Positions 1-6,603 of a stretch of DNA of 40,364 nucleotides are shown here, one piece after another; positions within the stretch are counted from its first letter, which is position 1, and every line of letters begins with the position of its first letter. This DNA is from a virus. The notes below the pieces were generated by a model, which was not told the origin of the DNA, made no database searches, and saw nothing but the letters and a program-made list of their open reading frames with translations. The translations under genes were made by a program, and so were the position numbers. The DNA is taken from the IMG/VR virus record IMGVR_UViG_3300025138_013592, positions 1-40,364 of that record; one strand, written 5' to 3'.

Positions 1-780
1 ATGCTTTCAAGGCTTGGTAATAAATCTAAACTCATGAAGTACATCCATCCATACTTCCCGCCACACAAGATGAGGATAGACCTATTCTTTGGCGCTGGAG
101 GTGCGTTTTTTGGATTGCCAAAACCTCAATATTCGATACTTAATGATCTTGACGATGATGTCACTAATTTCTATTTCATCATCCAGGAAAGAAAGGAGGA
201 ATTCATTTATGAGTTTTTGAAAATGCCAATCTCTTCATCACTGGTGAGGTATTGGAAAAACCACCAGGAGACAGATCCCTTAAAGAAAGCACTTCGTTTT
301 ACACTTCTCTCAAATTTCACATACTTAGGAAAAGGTGATACCCTTCGGCTGGGTTTATCCGACCAAAAGAAAGTGATGATTCAAAAGATTGATCAGGTAT
401 TCCTTGAGTTGCAGAGTGCCAAACTCTGCAACTACGATTTTAGGGAGGTAATACCAAAGATTGAATTTGCCGACAGGATTAGTAGAAAAGAGAAAGCTTT
501 CGTGTTTATGGATCCTGTCTATCTCGACTCAAATCACACATACAAGGTTCCTAAATGGAAAAAAGATGACACTTTGGATTGCCTCGATCTTATGATCACG
601 TGCGGAATAAGAGCAGCAATGTGTGAGTTTGACCACCCAATTGTTATTGAGGAATCAAAAAAACGCGGACTGAACATTATTCCAATAAAGGAACGACGAA
701 ACATCAAGAAGCGCTCCACAGAGATTTTAATAACCAATTACAATAACCATTCTCTTTTCAATCAAAACCCACCTTCATGA
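1..780 (+). CDS. D12-class N6-adenine DNA methyltransferase
   Basis: Predicted to methylate adenine N6 in DNA using S-adenosylmethionine. The N-terminus has the Dam-like stretch RLGNKSKLMKYI (residues 4-15). It is followed by motif I, FFGAGGAFFG (about 29-38), the cofactor loop, and then motif IV as DPVY (171-174), where the family usually has DPPY. The length of 259 residues is normal for the family. The stop overlaps the start of the cytosine methyltransferase (ATGA), so the two are co-translated. No restriction endonuclease is visible nearby, so an orphan, anti-restriction or regulatory role is inferred. The start codon is the first base of the window, so an upstream extension cannot be excluded. 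The Pro-to-Val change in motif IV could affect activity, but Asp and Tyr are kept. Confidence 0.85.
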   Translation: MLSRLGNKSKLMKYIHPYFPPHKMRIDLFFGAGGAFFGLPKPQYSILNDLDDDVTNFYFIIQERKEEFIYEFLKMPISSSLVRYWKNHQETDPLKKALRFTLLSNFTYLGKGDTLRLGLSDQKKVMIQKIDQVFLELQSAKLCNYDFREVIPKIEFADRISRKEKAFVFMDPVYLDSNHTYKVPKWKKDDTLDCLDLMITCGIRAAMCEFDHPIVIEESKKRGLNIIPIKERRNIKKRSTEILITNYNNHSLFNQNPPS

Positions 781-2363
781 AACGTCAAAAAAAATCATTC
801 CTCGACTGTAGCGATTACTTCTGTGGTGCCGGTGGCACCGGCCAGGGCGCTAAAGCCGCCGGGCTCGAAGTAGTCATGGCCGCTAACCACTGGAGACTTG
901 CCACAGAAACCTACGAAACCAATTTCACCGAAGCAAAGGTCTACTGTGCCGATATCACCGCCAGTGACCCTCGTTATTTTCCTTCCACCACCTTCGGGCT
1001 ATTCTCCCCGGAGTGCACCACTCACTCCCCTGCAGGCGGCAATCACTACGCAAGCTTCAAAAAGCAGATGGACCTTTTCGAGAAAGGCACCATTGATCCA
1101 GCAGCCGAAAGATCCCGGATGACCATGTGGGATGTCGTTCGCTTCACAGAATACCACGATTATGAGATTGTAGTCGTTGAAAACGTCGTAGAAGCTAAAA
1201 CCAGATGGCCTCTCTTCGACAACTGGCTTCAGTCCATGCACACATTGGGCTACTCTCACGAGTGCCTGTATATCAATTCAATGCACTGCCACCCCACTCC
1301 ACAAAGCCGTGATCGCATGTACGTGGTTTTTTGGAAAAAAGGAAACCCAAAGCCCAACCTCAATTTTACTCCGGAGGCACATTGCAGTCATTGCGACAAA
1401 GTGGTTAACGCCTTCCAGTGGTGGAAAAATCCCTCTAAAAAATGGGGAAAATACGGCCCCAACGGACAGTATCTTTTCAGATGCCCCGAATGCACCAATA
1501 TCGTCGAGCCATTCTATCATGCAGCCTTCAACATCATCGACTGGACCATTCCAGGCAAGTCCGTCATCGATCGCAAAATTCCCCTCTCCAAAAACACTAT
1601 CAGGAGAATTGAGTATGGCTTGGAAAAATACGGTGATACAGCCTTGGTGATTGGGAGCCGGTACAAAGCAGGCATGGAGTGCCGTGTGAAGCCTACCACC
1701 GAAGCGCTAGCCACACAGCCCACCCAGGCCTCACATTCATTTGTCTTCCCCTACTTCATCAAGACAGACAATTCCAATGGCAAGGATGCAGTGGCCGTTA
1801 GATCCGCACTCAATTCATTCCGTACACTCACTACCTCAGACCCCCACGGCGTAGTTCTCCCATTCGCAGTGGAGCTCACCCGTACCGGCAAGGCCCGGAG
1901 CACCGCACAGCCAATCAGCACAGTACTCGCCGGTGGCAATCACCATGGCGTTGTTCAGGCTCCTATTCTGATTGAAAATAATGGACAGTCAAATGCCAGG
2001 CCATCATCCAAGCCACTCGCATGTGTCACTACTGAGATGAAACATGGGGTAATTAACCCTGAAGCCATGCAGAGCTTCCTGAGCTATTACAATGGCGGCA
2101 GCGACATGGCCAGTTATATCACCGAACCAGCTGGCACCGTCAGCACCAGGGATCGCATAGCTCTCGTTCAGTGCAAAAAGCCAACCATCGAAGACTGCAC
2201 CTATCGCACCATCCGCCCACATGAGGTGCATAAGGCCATGGCCTTCCGTGATGATTACGTTGTCCTTGGCAATGGCAAGCAGCAAGTGAAGCAGCTCGGC
2301 AATGCCGTCACACCACCCGTTCAGGAGTGGATTCTCAACAGATGTAAAGCAACTCTATTATGA
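777..2363 (+). CDS. C5-cytosine DNA methyltransferase (phage type)
   Basis: Predicted to transfer a methyl group to cytosine C5 in DNA. Motif I is FCGAGG (15-20). The catalytic Cys80 sits in SPEC followed by TTHS, the variant of the usual PPC motif. Motif VI is ENV (135-137), motif VIII is QSRDR (176-180) and motif X is GNAV (508-511). An insertion after motif VIII carries two CxxC pairs (203-206 and 236-239) and is probably a zinc ribbon. Residues about 310-470 hold four degenerate repeats with a P-x-x-T...HGVV pattern in the target-recognition position. At 528 residues it is longer than a minimal Dcm because of these two insertions. It overlaps the adenine methyltransferase by four bases and the next small gene by four bases, so it lies inside an operon. 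Confidence 0.9.
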   Translation: MKRQKKSFLDCSDYFCGAGGTGQGAKAAGLEVVMAANHWRLATETYETNFTEAKVYCADITASDPRYFPSTTFGLFSPECTTHSPAGGNHYASFKKQMDLFEKGTIDPAAERSRMTMWDVVRFTEYHDYEIVVVENVVEAKTRWPLFDNWLQSMHTLGYSHECLYINSMHCHPTPQSRDRMYVVFWKKGNPKPNLNFTPEAHCSHCDKVVNAFQWWKNPSKKWGKYGPNGQYLFRCPECTNIVEPFYHAAFNIIDWTIPGKSVIDRKIPLSKNTIRRIEYGLEKYGDTALVIGSRYKAGMECRVKPTTEALATQPTQASHSFVFPYFIKTDNSNGKDAVAVRSALNSFRTLTTSDPHGVVLPFAVELTRTGKARSTAQPISTVLAGGNHHGVVQAPILIENNGQSNARPSSKPLACVTTEMKHGVINPEAMQSFLSYYNGGSDMASYITEPAGTVSTRDRIALVQCKKPTIEDCTYRTIRPHEVHKAMAFRDDYVVLGNGKQQVKQLGNAVTPPVQEWILNRCKATLL

Positions 2364-2548
2364 AAATCACCCGACAGCCCATTTACCATCAGCTAGATCC
2401 AGGATACGGCGGATACATGTCAGTACACTTAGGCTCCGGATCAGATCTTGTAGTGCTCACCACACCGGTGAGCACCCTTCCCCCGGAAGAGCACTCCAGG
2501 CTACTCACCCAGAAAATTCGACATCACCTAAACAGAAACCCTGCATGA
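2360..2548 (+). CDS. Hypothetical protein, 62 aa
   Basis: A small gene I do not recognise. Its ATG overlaps the stop of the cytosine methyltransferase (ATGA) and its own stop overlaps the next ATG in the same way. This tight coupling is the main support for it being real. The product is soluble, with a Gly/Tyr-rich N-terminal third (DPGYGGY) and a basic C-terminus. No motif points to a function. Confidence 0.6.
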   Translation: MKITRQPIYHQLDPGYGGYMSVHLGSGSDLVVLTTPVSTLPPEEHSRLLTQKIRHHLNRNPA

Positions 2549-2817
2549 ACACATCAAAAGACATTATTAGACAAGAAAAACTCCTTAGTTGGCTAAGAGG
2601 GAAAATCAGTTTAGCTGAAGCGGAAGGAAAAGAAATGTTTATGGGAGTCCCTGACGAGTGGTATGAAACGGGCCTTCATTGCTGCAACAATGGGCATATA
2701 GGGAAAATGTACCTTAAAAGTGAAGATAAAGGCGCTCTATGTCTAACATGCCACCAGCCCAGCCATATTTTCCCATCAGATGCTACGCAGGAGGATTTAA
2801 ATAACGCGCTATCCTAA
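2545..2817 (+). CDS. Small zinc-ribbon-like protein, 90 aa
   Basis: Unknown function. The reading frame is open further upstream, but ATG 2545 is chosen because it overlaps the previous stop as ATGA, the pattern used throughout this operon. Residues 45-51 (HCCNNGH) and 66-74 (CLTCHQPSH) offer Cys and His ligands for one metal ion, so a zinc-binding fold is likely. The C-terminal half is duplicated exactly about 1.16 kb downstream, because the 155-bp direct repeat starts inside this gene. It is probably the intact parental copy; the downstream copy lacks the N-terminal half. Confidence 0.65.
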   Translation: MNTSKDIIRQEKLLSWLRGKISLAEAEGKEMFMGVPDEWYETGLHCCNNGHIGKMYLKSEDKGALCLTCHQPSHIFPSDATQEDLNNALS

Positions 2818-2853
2818 AAATTACAGAAATGGAATTCCAACGACTAAAACAAT
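2699..2853 (+). repeat. 155-bp direct repeat, copy 1
   Basis: Identical over 155 bases to 3858-4012, as read base by base. It covers the last 40 codons of the zinc-ribbon-like gene, the 11-base gap, and the first eight codons of the gene that is intact at 3988. It marks the left junction of a 1,004-bp inserted segment. Confidence 0.95.
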
Positions 2854-2864
2854 CATTGAAATGA
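2829..2864 (+). pseudogene. Truncated 5' end of the gene at 3988
   Basis: The first eight codons match the intact gene at 3988 (MEFQRLKQ). The frame then runs out of the repeat and stops after SLK, giving an 11-residue peptide. Its TGA lies inside the ATGA that starts the next gene. The remnant may therefore still act as a leader that couples translation into the cassette. Confidence 0.75.
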
Positions 2865-3400
2865 CAGTTGAAACTTATAAATGCGTTAAAACTAGCTACA
2901 ATTCCAACATGGGAACAGAATGTTGGAGCAATGAGACAACAATATTCTACTCTGACAGAAATGGATGGGTGAAAGTTGGCGATGAAGTAAAACTAGAAAG
3001 AGATGATAAAGGCTTTTACCGCAGCGTATGGGTCAACGGTGTGTTAAAAACAGTTGACAACTTTGGAGACATTCACGGGATGAATAAACTAAAGCAATTG
3101 GCCCATACCTATACAACCATGGTCATTAATGAAGTGATTAAAGCACGAGAAGATCAAATCTTGAATATTCTTAAAGAACATGGTTTTGAGTTTAAAAACA
3201 GAATCGAACTGGCGCAATTTGCTAAGTCAAGGTGTACCGTTGAGAAATACCCCAATAGGCTCAATGTCCTGAGAGTGGATGGAGAGTTTATTTGCGATTG
3301 GTGGGATACCTCACGATTTGTGAACGATGATCCACTGACTTTTTCAGTTATTATAGGAGAAGCCCCAGGGGAGCAGCAAGTTAAACCTCGATCAATATGA
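2861..3400 (+). CDS. Hypothetical protein of the repeat-bounded cassette, 179 aa
   Basis: Not recognised. The first third looks beta-rich, with many Trp and Tyr and a short conserved-looking stretch, GWVKVGDEVKL. The middle is helical and charged (residues about 70-120). The C-terminal part has VDGEFICDWWDT. There is no signal peptide and no membrane segment. It is the first of three genes joined by ATGA overlaps that lie entirely between the two 155-bp repeats, so the block can be seen as one acquired unit. The start overlaps the stop of the truncated leader ORF. Confidence 0.65.
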   Translation: MTVETYKCVKTSYNSNMGTECWSNETTIFYSDRNGWVKVGDEVKLERDDKGFYRSVWVNGVLKTVDNFGDIHGMNKLKQLAHTYTTMVINEVIKAREDQILNILKEHGFEFKNRIELAQFAKSRCTVEKYPNRLNVLRVDGEFICDWWDTSRFVNDDPLTFSVIIGEAPGEQQVKPRSI

Positions 3401-3633
3401 GTGAAGAATTTTATTTTATTGAAAGGGCCATCAAAACATGGATAATCGAGCATGAAGCTATTGCAAGGTCATGCAGATCAGGCGTTGGAAACGCGTGTAA
3501 AGGCCTAACTGAAAATGATAGAATCCACCAAGCTGAGTTTTCAGAGAAGTTTGTCCGTCAATCAATGCGCACACTTGACCTCATTGCGGACGCACAGAAA
3601 TTAATAGATAAACACAAAAATTTAGAATTATGA
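3397..3633 (+). CDS. Hypothetical helical protein, 78 aa
   Basis: A small, mostly helical and charged protein with no recognised domain. Both ends use ATGA overlaps with its neighbours, which supports it as the second gene of the cassette. It has two Cys residues (SCRSG and NACKG) and no membrane segment. Confidence 0.6.
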   Translation: MSEEFYFIERAIKTWIIEHEAIARSCRSGVGNACKGLTENDRIHQAEFSEKFVRQSMRTLDLIADAQKLIDKHKNLEL

Positions 3634-3839
3634 ACAAGGATTATAAAGAAACGAAAAGCAATGCATTTTATACAGCGGTAGTGCTTATTGTTGCATTATG
3701 GTTAATGTGGTTTGCTTCTATTGGATTACTTAGCGAACTATGTAATGGAGATTACTTTTGGTGGAGAATATTAGCAATATACCCCTTTACAATGGTAAAT
3801 ATAAAAGTGAGCGGTTTAGTATGGAGGCATTACCGCTAA
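3630..3839 (+). CDS. Small membrane protein, 69 aa
   Basis: Third gene of the repeat-bounded cassette, overlapping the previous stop as ATGA. A strong hydrophobic segment spans about residues 13-34 (AFYTAVVLIVALWLMWFASI region). A second, weaker one follows at about 44-63, so two inner-membrane passes are likely, with a basic C-terminus (VWRHYR). The function is unknown. Small membrane proteins in phage accessory cassettes often act in superinfection exclusion, but nothing in the sequence proves it here. Confidence 0.65.
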   Translation: MNKDYKETKSNAFYTAVVLIVALWLMWFASIGLLSELCNGDYFWWRILAIYPFTMVNIKVSGLVWRHYR

Positions 3840-3857
3840 CAATCACAGGTTATTCCT

Positions 3858-3976
3858 TAGGGAAAATGTACCTTAAAAGTGAAGATAAAGGCGCTCTATG
3901 TCTAACATGCCACCAGCCCAGCCATATTTTCCCATCAGATGCTACGCAGGAGGATTTAAATAACGCGCTATCCTAA
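3858..3976 (+). pseudogene. Truncated 3' end of the zinc-ribbon-like gene
   Basis: The last 39 or so codons of the 2545-2817 gene are repeated without their N-terminal half. The frame is open upstream to an ATG at 3758, but that part is read out of frame through the membrane-protein gene, so a functional fusion is unlikely. The CLTCH motif is kept and the first Cys/His cluster is lost. Confidence 0.7.
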
Positions 3977-4012
3977 AAATTACAGAAATGGAATTCCAAC
4001 GACTAAAACAAT
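3858..4012 (+). repeat. 155-bp direct repeat, copy 2
   Basis: A perfect copy of 2699-2853 in the same orientation. It closes the right side of the inserted 1,004-bp segment (2854-3857) and runs into the intact gene at 3988. Confidence 0.95.
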
Positions 4013-4341
4013 TGATCCATGCCGGTCTAAGAGACGGGGTTAAGGACGAAGACAGGTGGAAAGTCGCTCAGCTTGCCGCTGAGTGCGCTGCTATCCATAT
4101 ACAAGCAGCCGAGAAAGAGGTTGACTGGTTAAAGAAAAAAATAAGTGTGATTGAAAATGATTTCAAGGAAGCACAGAAACCTATCCTCGCTAAGGATTTG
4201 GAAATCAATCTGTACGATGATATTCAAGGGAGAAAATGTCTCATGCTTTCACATAAAAACACTATCCTAATGGATGTTTATATCCAAATGAAAGAAGAAT
4301 CCGTGACAGCTAAAACAAAGAAAGATGATAGAGCAAATTAA
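3988..4341 (+). CDS. Hypothetical helical protein, 117 aa
   Basis: Not recognised. The N-terminal 70 residues form a predicted helical, coiled-coil-like region (AAECAAIHIQAAEKEVDWLKKK). A beta-rich part with GRKCLMLSHKNTILMDVYIQMK follows. Its first eight codons also occur at 2829, where the gene is cut by the inserted cassette. In the parental arrangement it probably followed the zinc-ribbon-like gene directly, 11 bases after its stop. Confidence 0.65.
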   Translation: MEFQRLKQLIHAGLRDGVKDEDRWKVAQLAAECAAIHIQAAEKEVDWLKKKISVIENDFKEAQKPILAKDLEINLYDDIQGRKCLMLSHKNTILMDVYIQMKEESVTAKTKKDDRAN

Positions 4342-4387
4342 GGAAGCTACGAGACAAACACAGCTGCATAAACGCCGGATGAATTAG
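4325..4387 (+). CDS. Possible 20-residue small ORF
   Basis: ATG 4325 lies inside the 3' end of the previous gene in another frame. It encodes a short, highly charged peptide (MIEQIKEATRQTQLHKRRMN) and stops at TAG 4385-4387, which overlaps the GTG of the following frame by one base. Support is only this tight packing, so it may be a coupling leader rather than a functional protein. Confidence 0.3.
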   Translation: MIEQIKEATRQTQLHKRRMN

Positions 4388-4581
4388 TGAGAACAATTAG
4401 AAAAATTATGGAACAGATAAAAGTTGGTGATTTATTGGTATCAAAGCTGAATCCCGATGCTGACCCAGTAAAGTTTGTTATGGATTTCGGTGAGTCAATT
4501 GGGATTCAGTTTGTTAGTGGATCATCAAAAGGGATGAGAGCGGTCTTTAGCAAAGAGATTTGGAAAAAGCATTTGCCTTAA
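4387..4581 (+). CDS. Hypothetical protein, 64 aa (GTG) or 57 aa (ATG 4408)
   Basis: Unknown. The product has the look of a small beta-barrel (GDLLVSKLN...VKFVMDFGES) with no motif I can name. GTG 4387 gives one-base coupling to the preceding small ORF, and ATG 4408 is in frame and also plausible. It is the last gene before a strong hairpin at 4587-4618. Confidence 0.5.
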   Translation: MRTIRKIMEQIKVGDLLVSKLNPDADPVKFVMDFGESIGIQFVSGSSKGMRAVFSKEIWKKHLP

Positions 4582-4586
4582 TTTGA

Positions 4587-4618
4587 GCTAAGCGCCACGA
4601 CGGAAGTGGCGACTTAGC
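4587..4618 (+). terminator. Hairpin after the methyltransferase operon
   Basis: Left arm 4587-4598 (GCTAAGCGCCAC) pairs with 4606-4618 (GTGGCGACTTAGC), with one bulged A. No T-run follows directly, so it may be a weak terminator or an RNA-stabilising 3' hairpin. It separates the methyltransferase operon from the next promoter. Confidence 0.5.
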
Positions 4619-4623
4619 GGATG

Positions 4624-4654
4624 TTATCGTTCTTCTCCCCATCCCCTATCTTTG
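4624..4654 (+). promoter_or_regulatory. Bacteroidota-type promoter (TTA-N20-TATCTTTG)
   Basis: TATCTTTG at 4647-4654 is a full match to the Bacteroidota -7 consensus TAnnTTTG. A near -33 element (TTA, 4624-4626) lies 20 bases upstream. The expected transcription start is at or next to the ATG at 4660, which would give a leaderless message. Confidence 0.5.
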
Positions 4655-4659
4655 CGCTC

Positions 4660-4836
4660 ATGAACGTCTCACAAGTCATTATAGGCCAATTCTGCACCCA
4701 TCAGGGACAATACTATCAGCGAGATATCACCGGAGCCCGCCAGGTAGATCACACCGGAGCGCTCATCAGAGGTGGCTCCAGACTTGATCTCAGCACTACA
4801 GTTCAGCCCTGGACACCCACCGTCTCCCCCTCCTGA
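4660..4836 (+). CDS. Hypothetical protein, 58 aa
   Basis: Unknown. The frame is open from 4621, but ATG 4660 is preferred because the -7 box at 4647-4654 lies between the two starts. The product is small and polar (GQYYQRDITGARQVDHTGALIRGGSRLDL) and ends in a Thr/Pro/Ser-rich tail. There is no signal peptide. Isolation between a hairpin and a long non-coding region, with its own promoter, supports it as a separately regulated unit. Confidence 0.45.
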   Translation: MNVSQVIIGQFCTHQGQYYQRDITGARQVDHTGALIRGGSRLDLSTTVQPWTPTVSPS

Positions 4837-5040
4837 TCTCCCATATTTCCAGTTTCCTCCTTTTATGCCCAACAGCCCGCGCAGCGGGACATACTACCTC
4901 ATTGCGTAGCAATAGCCTCTCTTTTACCTTTTTACCCTTTTACCCTTACTATAATACAATTATACCCTTTGCATTGCGGCTAACATCTGCCCGTTTTGCA
5001 TCCTCCCCAAACCCCACAACTATATTAACCTATATTTTTT
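4837..5040. other. Non-coding stretch with two short hairpins
   Basis: No convincing gene. Two tri-loop hairpins lie at 4876-4888 (CCCGC-GCA-GCGGG) and 4901-4913 (ATTGC-GTA-GCAAT). A pyrimidine-rich stretch with repeated TTTTACC units (about 4918-4950) follows. The first hairpin could end the 4660 transcript, though neither is followed at once by a T-run. Confidence 0.4.
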
Positions 5041-5295
5041 TGTTACTTTGTTACAAAATAAAAAAGAATAAAGTAAAGCTTTTGAGTATCAAGGCTTTAG
5101 GGTGTAACAAATCATCATTCTCGTTTGTAACTAAAATCGGCTTGTAACAAACTTTTTGTAACATCTCCCAAGGCTCCACCTCTGTAACAAAACGATACCC
5201 ACCCTGTTACAATTCTAAAAACACGTTTGTTAACACCCTTTCCCACTCATTATTAGTATCTTAACTATTGTTTGTGTCAATGTTACAGAGTTACA
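5041..5295. repeat. Array of TGTWACA sites (candidate operator or origin array)
   Basis: Seven exact TGTWACA heptamers begin at 5049, 5103, 5143, 5157, 5183, 5205 and 5281. Close variants lie at 5041 (TGTTACT), 5126 (TGTAACT), 5229 (GTTAAC) and 5289 (AGTTACA). Extended units such as TTTGTTACAAA (5047-5057) and CTTGTAACAAA (5141-5151) are near-palindromic. They differ by one or two bases from the operator-like TTTGTATCAAA at 24514. Spacing is irregular, which fits repeated regulator binding better than classical iterons. The array lies upstream of the promoter of the 5467 gene. Confidence 0.75.
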
Positions 5296-5416
5296 GAAAA
5301 AGTACTCACTTATACACTCATACAAATTCTCCTATCACCTCTATTTTTCATTGTGTGGCACTTCACAGATCGCCAGACCTTCAAATTGTACAATCACCAA
5401 TCTCACCACGGACTAC

Positions 5417-5447
5417 TTGTCGCATAACCACGGAATTACTACCTTTA
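5417..5447 (+). promoter_or_regulatory. Housekeeping-type promoter for the 5467 gene (TTG-N20-TACCTTTA)
   Basis: TTG at 5417-5419 and TACCTTTA at 5440-5447 are 20 bases apart. This matches the Bacteroidota primary-sigma pattern with one mismatch in the -7 box. A further GTAAC motif (5449-5453) lies just downstream, within reach of whatever binds the array. Confidence 0.5.
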
Positions 5448-5466
5448 TGTAACCAAATCACATTGC

Positions 5467-6036
5467 ATGAAAGTCCTGCTAGACATCAAATCCGAGTTGC
5501 TGAGATCATACCTCAGACACATCTTTGAGCCGTTGAAGGAAACTCCTGGCGGTGCATCAGTTAGTTTTAAGGCCACCCGGAAGAATACATTTGGGACCCT
5601 ACTTTGTGCCCTGGTCAGATACAGCAATCAGCGAAGCCCACACATCATCACTCCATCCACCGTTTGTTTCCAGCTCCCCAATTGCTCCAGCTTGCACAAT
5701 GCCCCTAACTACCATCTCTACTATACTGTGGAGGATGCCAACAAATTGAATGATCTCCTGGAGTCTCTATTCAATATTGCTTTCGATCAGTACTACCTCC
5801 AGGGCATTCACAAAGGCTATCAAAAAAAAGACATCATCACTTCATTCATCGTCACTCGTCAGCTTACCGGCCTGGAGGATATTTCCGGTTCTTTGAAAAA
5901 GCGGCAGTACAGACAGGAAGCAAAGGCCCTGGCAGAGAGAACCAGTCAGCTCATCAATAGAGCTTACGATCGTCATGATCGAATCACCCATTTTGATCCT
6001 TCAAAAGTCATTCAAACCCGCCAAAAAATTATTTGA
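5467..6036 (+). CDS. Hypothetical protein; candidate late-gene regulator, 189 aa
   Basis: Family not recognised. The N-terminal half looks mixed alpha/beta (MKVLLDIKSELLRSYLRHIF; FKATRKNTFGTLLCALVRYS). Residues about 95-150 are helical, with YQKKDIITSFIVTRQLTGLEDISGSL followed by the basic KKRQYR. This could form a helix-turn-helix, but I cannot prove it. A basic tail rich in Arg and Lys follows. Three contextual facts suggest regulation: it has a housekeeping-type promoter, it lies downstream of an operator-like array, and it sits just before the first of the phage-specific promoters. The activator role is inference. A structural or replication role is possible. Confidence 0.55.
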   Translation: MKVLLDIKSELLRSYLRHIFEPLKETPGGASVSFKATRKNTFGTLLCALVRYSNQRSPHIITPSTVCFQLPNCSSLHNAPNYHLYYTVEDANKLNDLLESLFNIAFDQYYLQGIHKGYQKKDIITSFIVTRQLTGLEDISGSLKKRQYRQEAKALAERTSQLINRAYDRHDRITHFDPSKVIQTRQKII

Positions 6037-6092
6037 TCAAATTCCCGTGATTTCGCCGGAAATATGCACTATCCCCTAAAACACATAAAACC

Positions 6093-6515
6093 ATGATCGA
6101 TCGTATTGATAATATCTGCCAAATTGATTATGTCAGCATCAATAGTATCCGAGAGATGAATTTTTCACTTGAAGACCTCACTGTGTCTCTCTTATTATAT
6201 ACAGACTGGTTGACATTAGATAAATCTCCAGGCGGTTCACTTATCATCGAGAAGTCCATCACCGATGGTGGGTATAGTTTTGATACCACGCTATCCACAT
6301 CCATGCGTTCCACGCTACACATAGATGCCCTCGTAATACTACGTCTCACGCTGGAGAGTGGAGCTGAGTTAATCCTAGGTGATGCGTCTCTCCCGGTCAG
6401 ACTATTGGTCTCCACGAGTCTCCAATCAAAAAGCCTCTCCCTATCTCATAGATCCTGGCACTACCCATTTACCTTGATTGTAGAAGGTTCATCCAGCGCA
6501 TCCGGGGGCATCTAA
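6093..6515 (+). CDS. Hypothetical protein with Ser/Gly-rich C-terminus, 140 aa
   Basis: Unknown, beta-rich protein (LTVSLLLYTDWL, LVILRLTLESGAELILGD, HYPFTLIVEG), which suggests a small virion or decoration-type fold. It ends in EGSSSASGGI, a Ser/Gly tail resembling those on the capsid protein and two other virion proteins of this element. That tail is the main hint that it belongs to the particle. No promoter of the GTCCTTTC type precedes it, so it may be read from the 5467 promoter. Confidence 0.6.
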   Translation: MIDRIDNICQIDYVSINSIREMNFSLEDLTVSLLLYTDWLTLDKSPGGSLIIEKSITDGGYSFDTTLSTSMRSTLHIDALVILRLTLESGAELILGDASLPVRLLVSTSLQSKSLSLSHRSWHYPFTLIVEGSSSASGGI

Positions 6516-6539
6516 GCCACGCAATTCCCTATTATTCAA

Positions 6540-6573
6540 GTCCTTTCACCCCATATCCTCCTTTTTATCATTG
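6540..6573 (+). promoter_or_regulatory. Phage-type promoter 1: GTCCTTTC-N18-TATCATTG
   Basis: The -33-like octamer GTCCTTTC (6540-6547) and the -7 box TATCATTG (6566-6573) are 18 bases apart. It faces the prohead protease gene (6604) and is one of seven copies with identical spacing. Confidence 0.75.
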
Positions 6574-6603
6574 CTTTAGGTATTCTCATAAAACCAAAAG
6601 CAC

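Noticed and set aside
2699-4012. The 155-bp repeats as attachment sites of an integrated element
   Set aside because: They are much longer than tyrosine-integrase cores, run across two coding genes, and the segment between them carries no recombinase.
4902-5147. Forward frame of 81 codons in the non-coding region
   Set aside because: It covers low-complexity T/C-rich sequence and the first array sites, with no plausible protein character.
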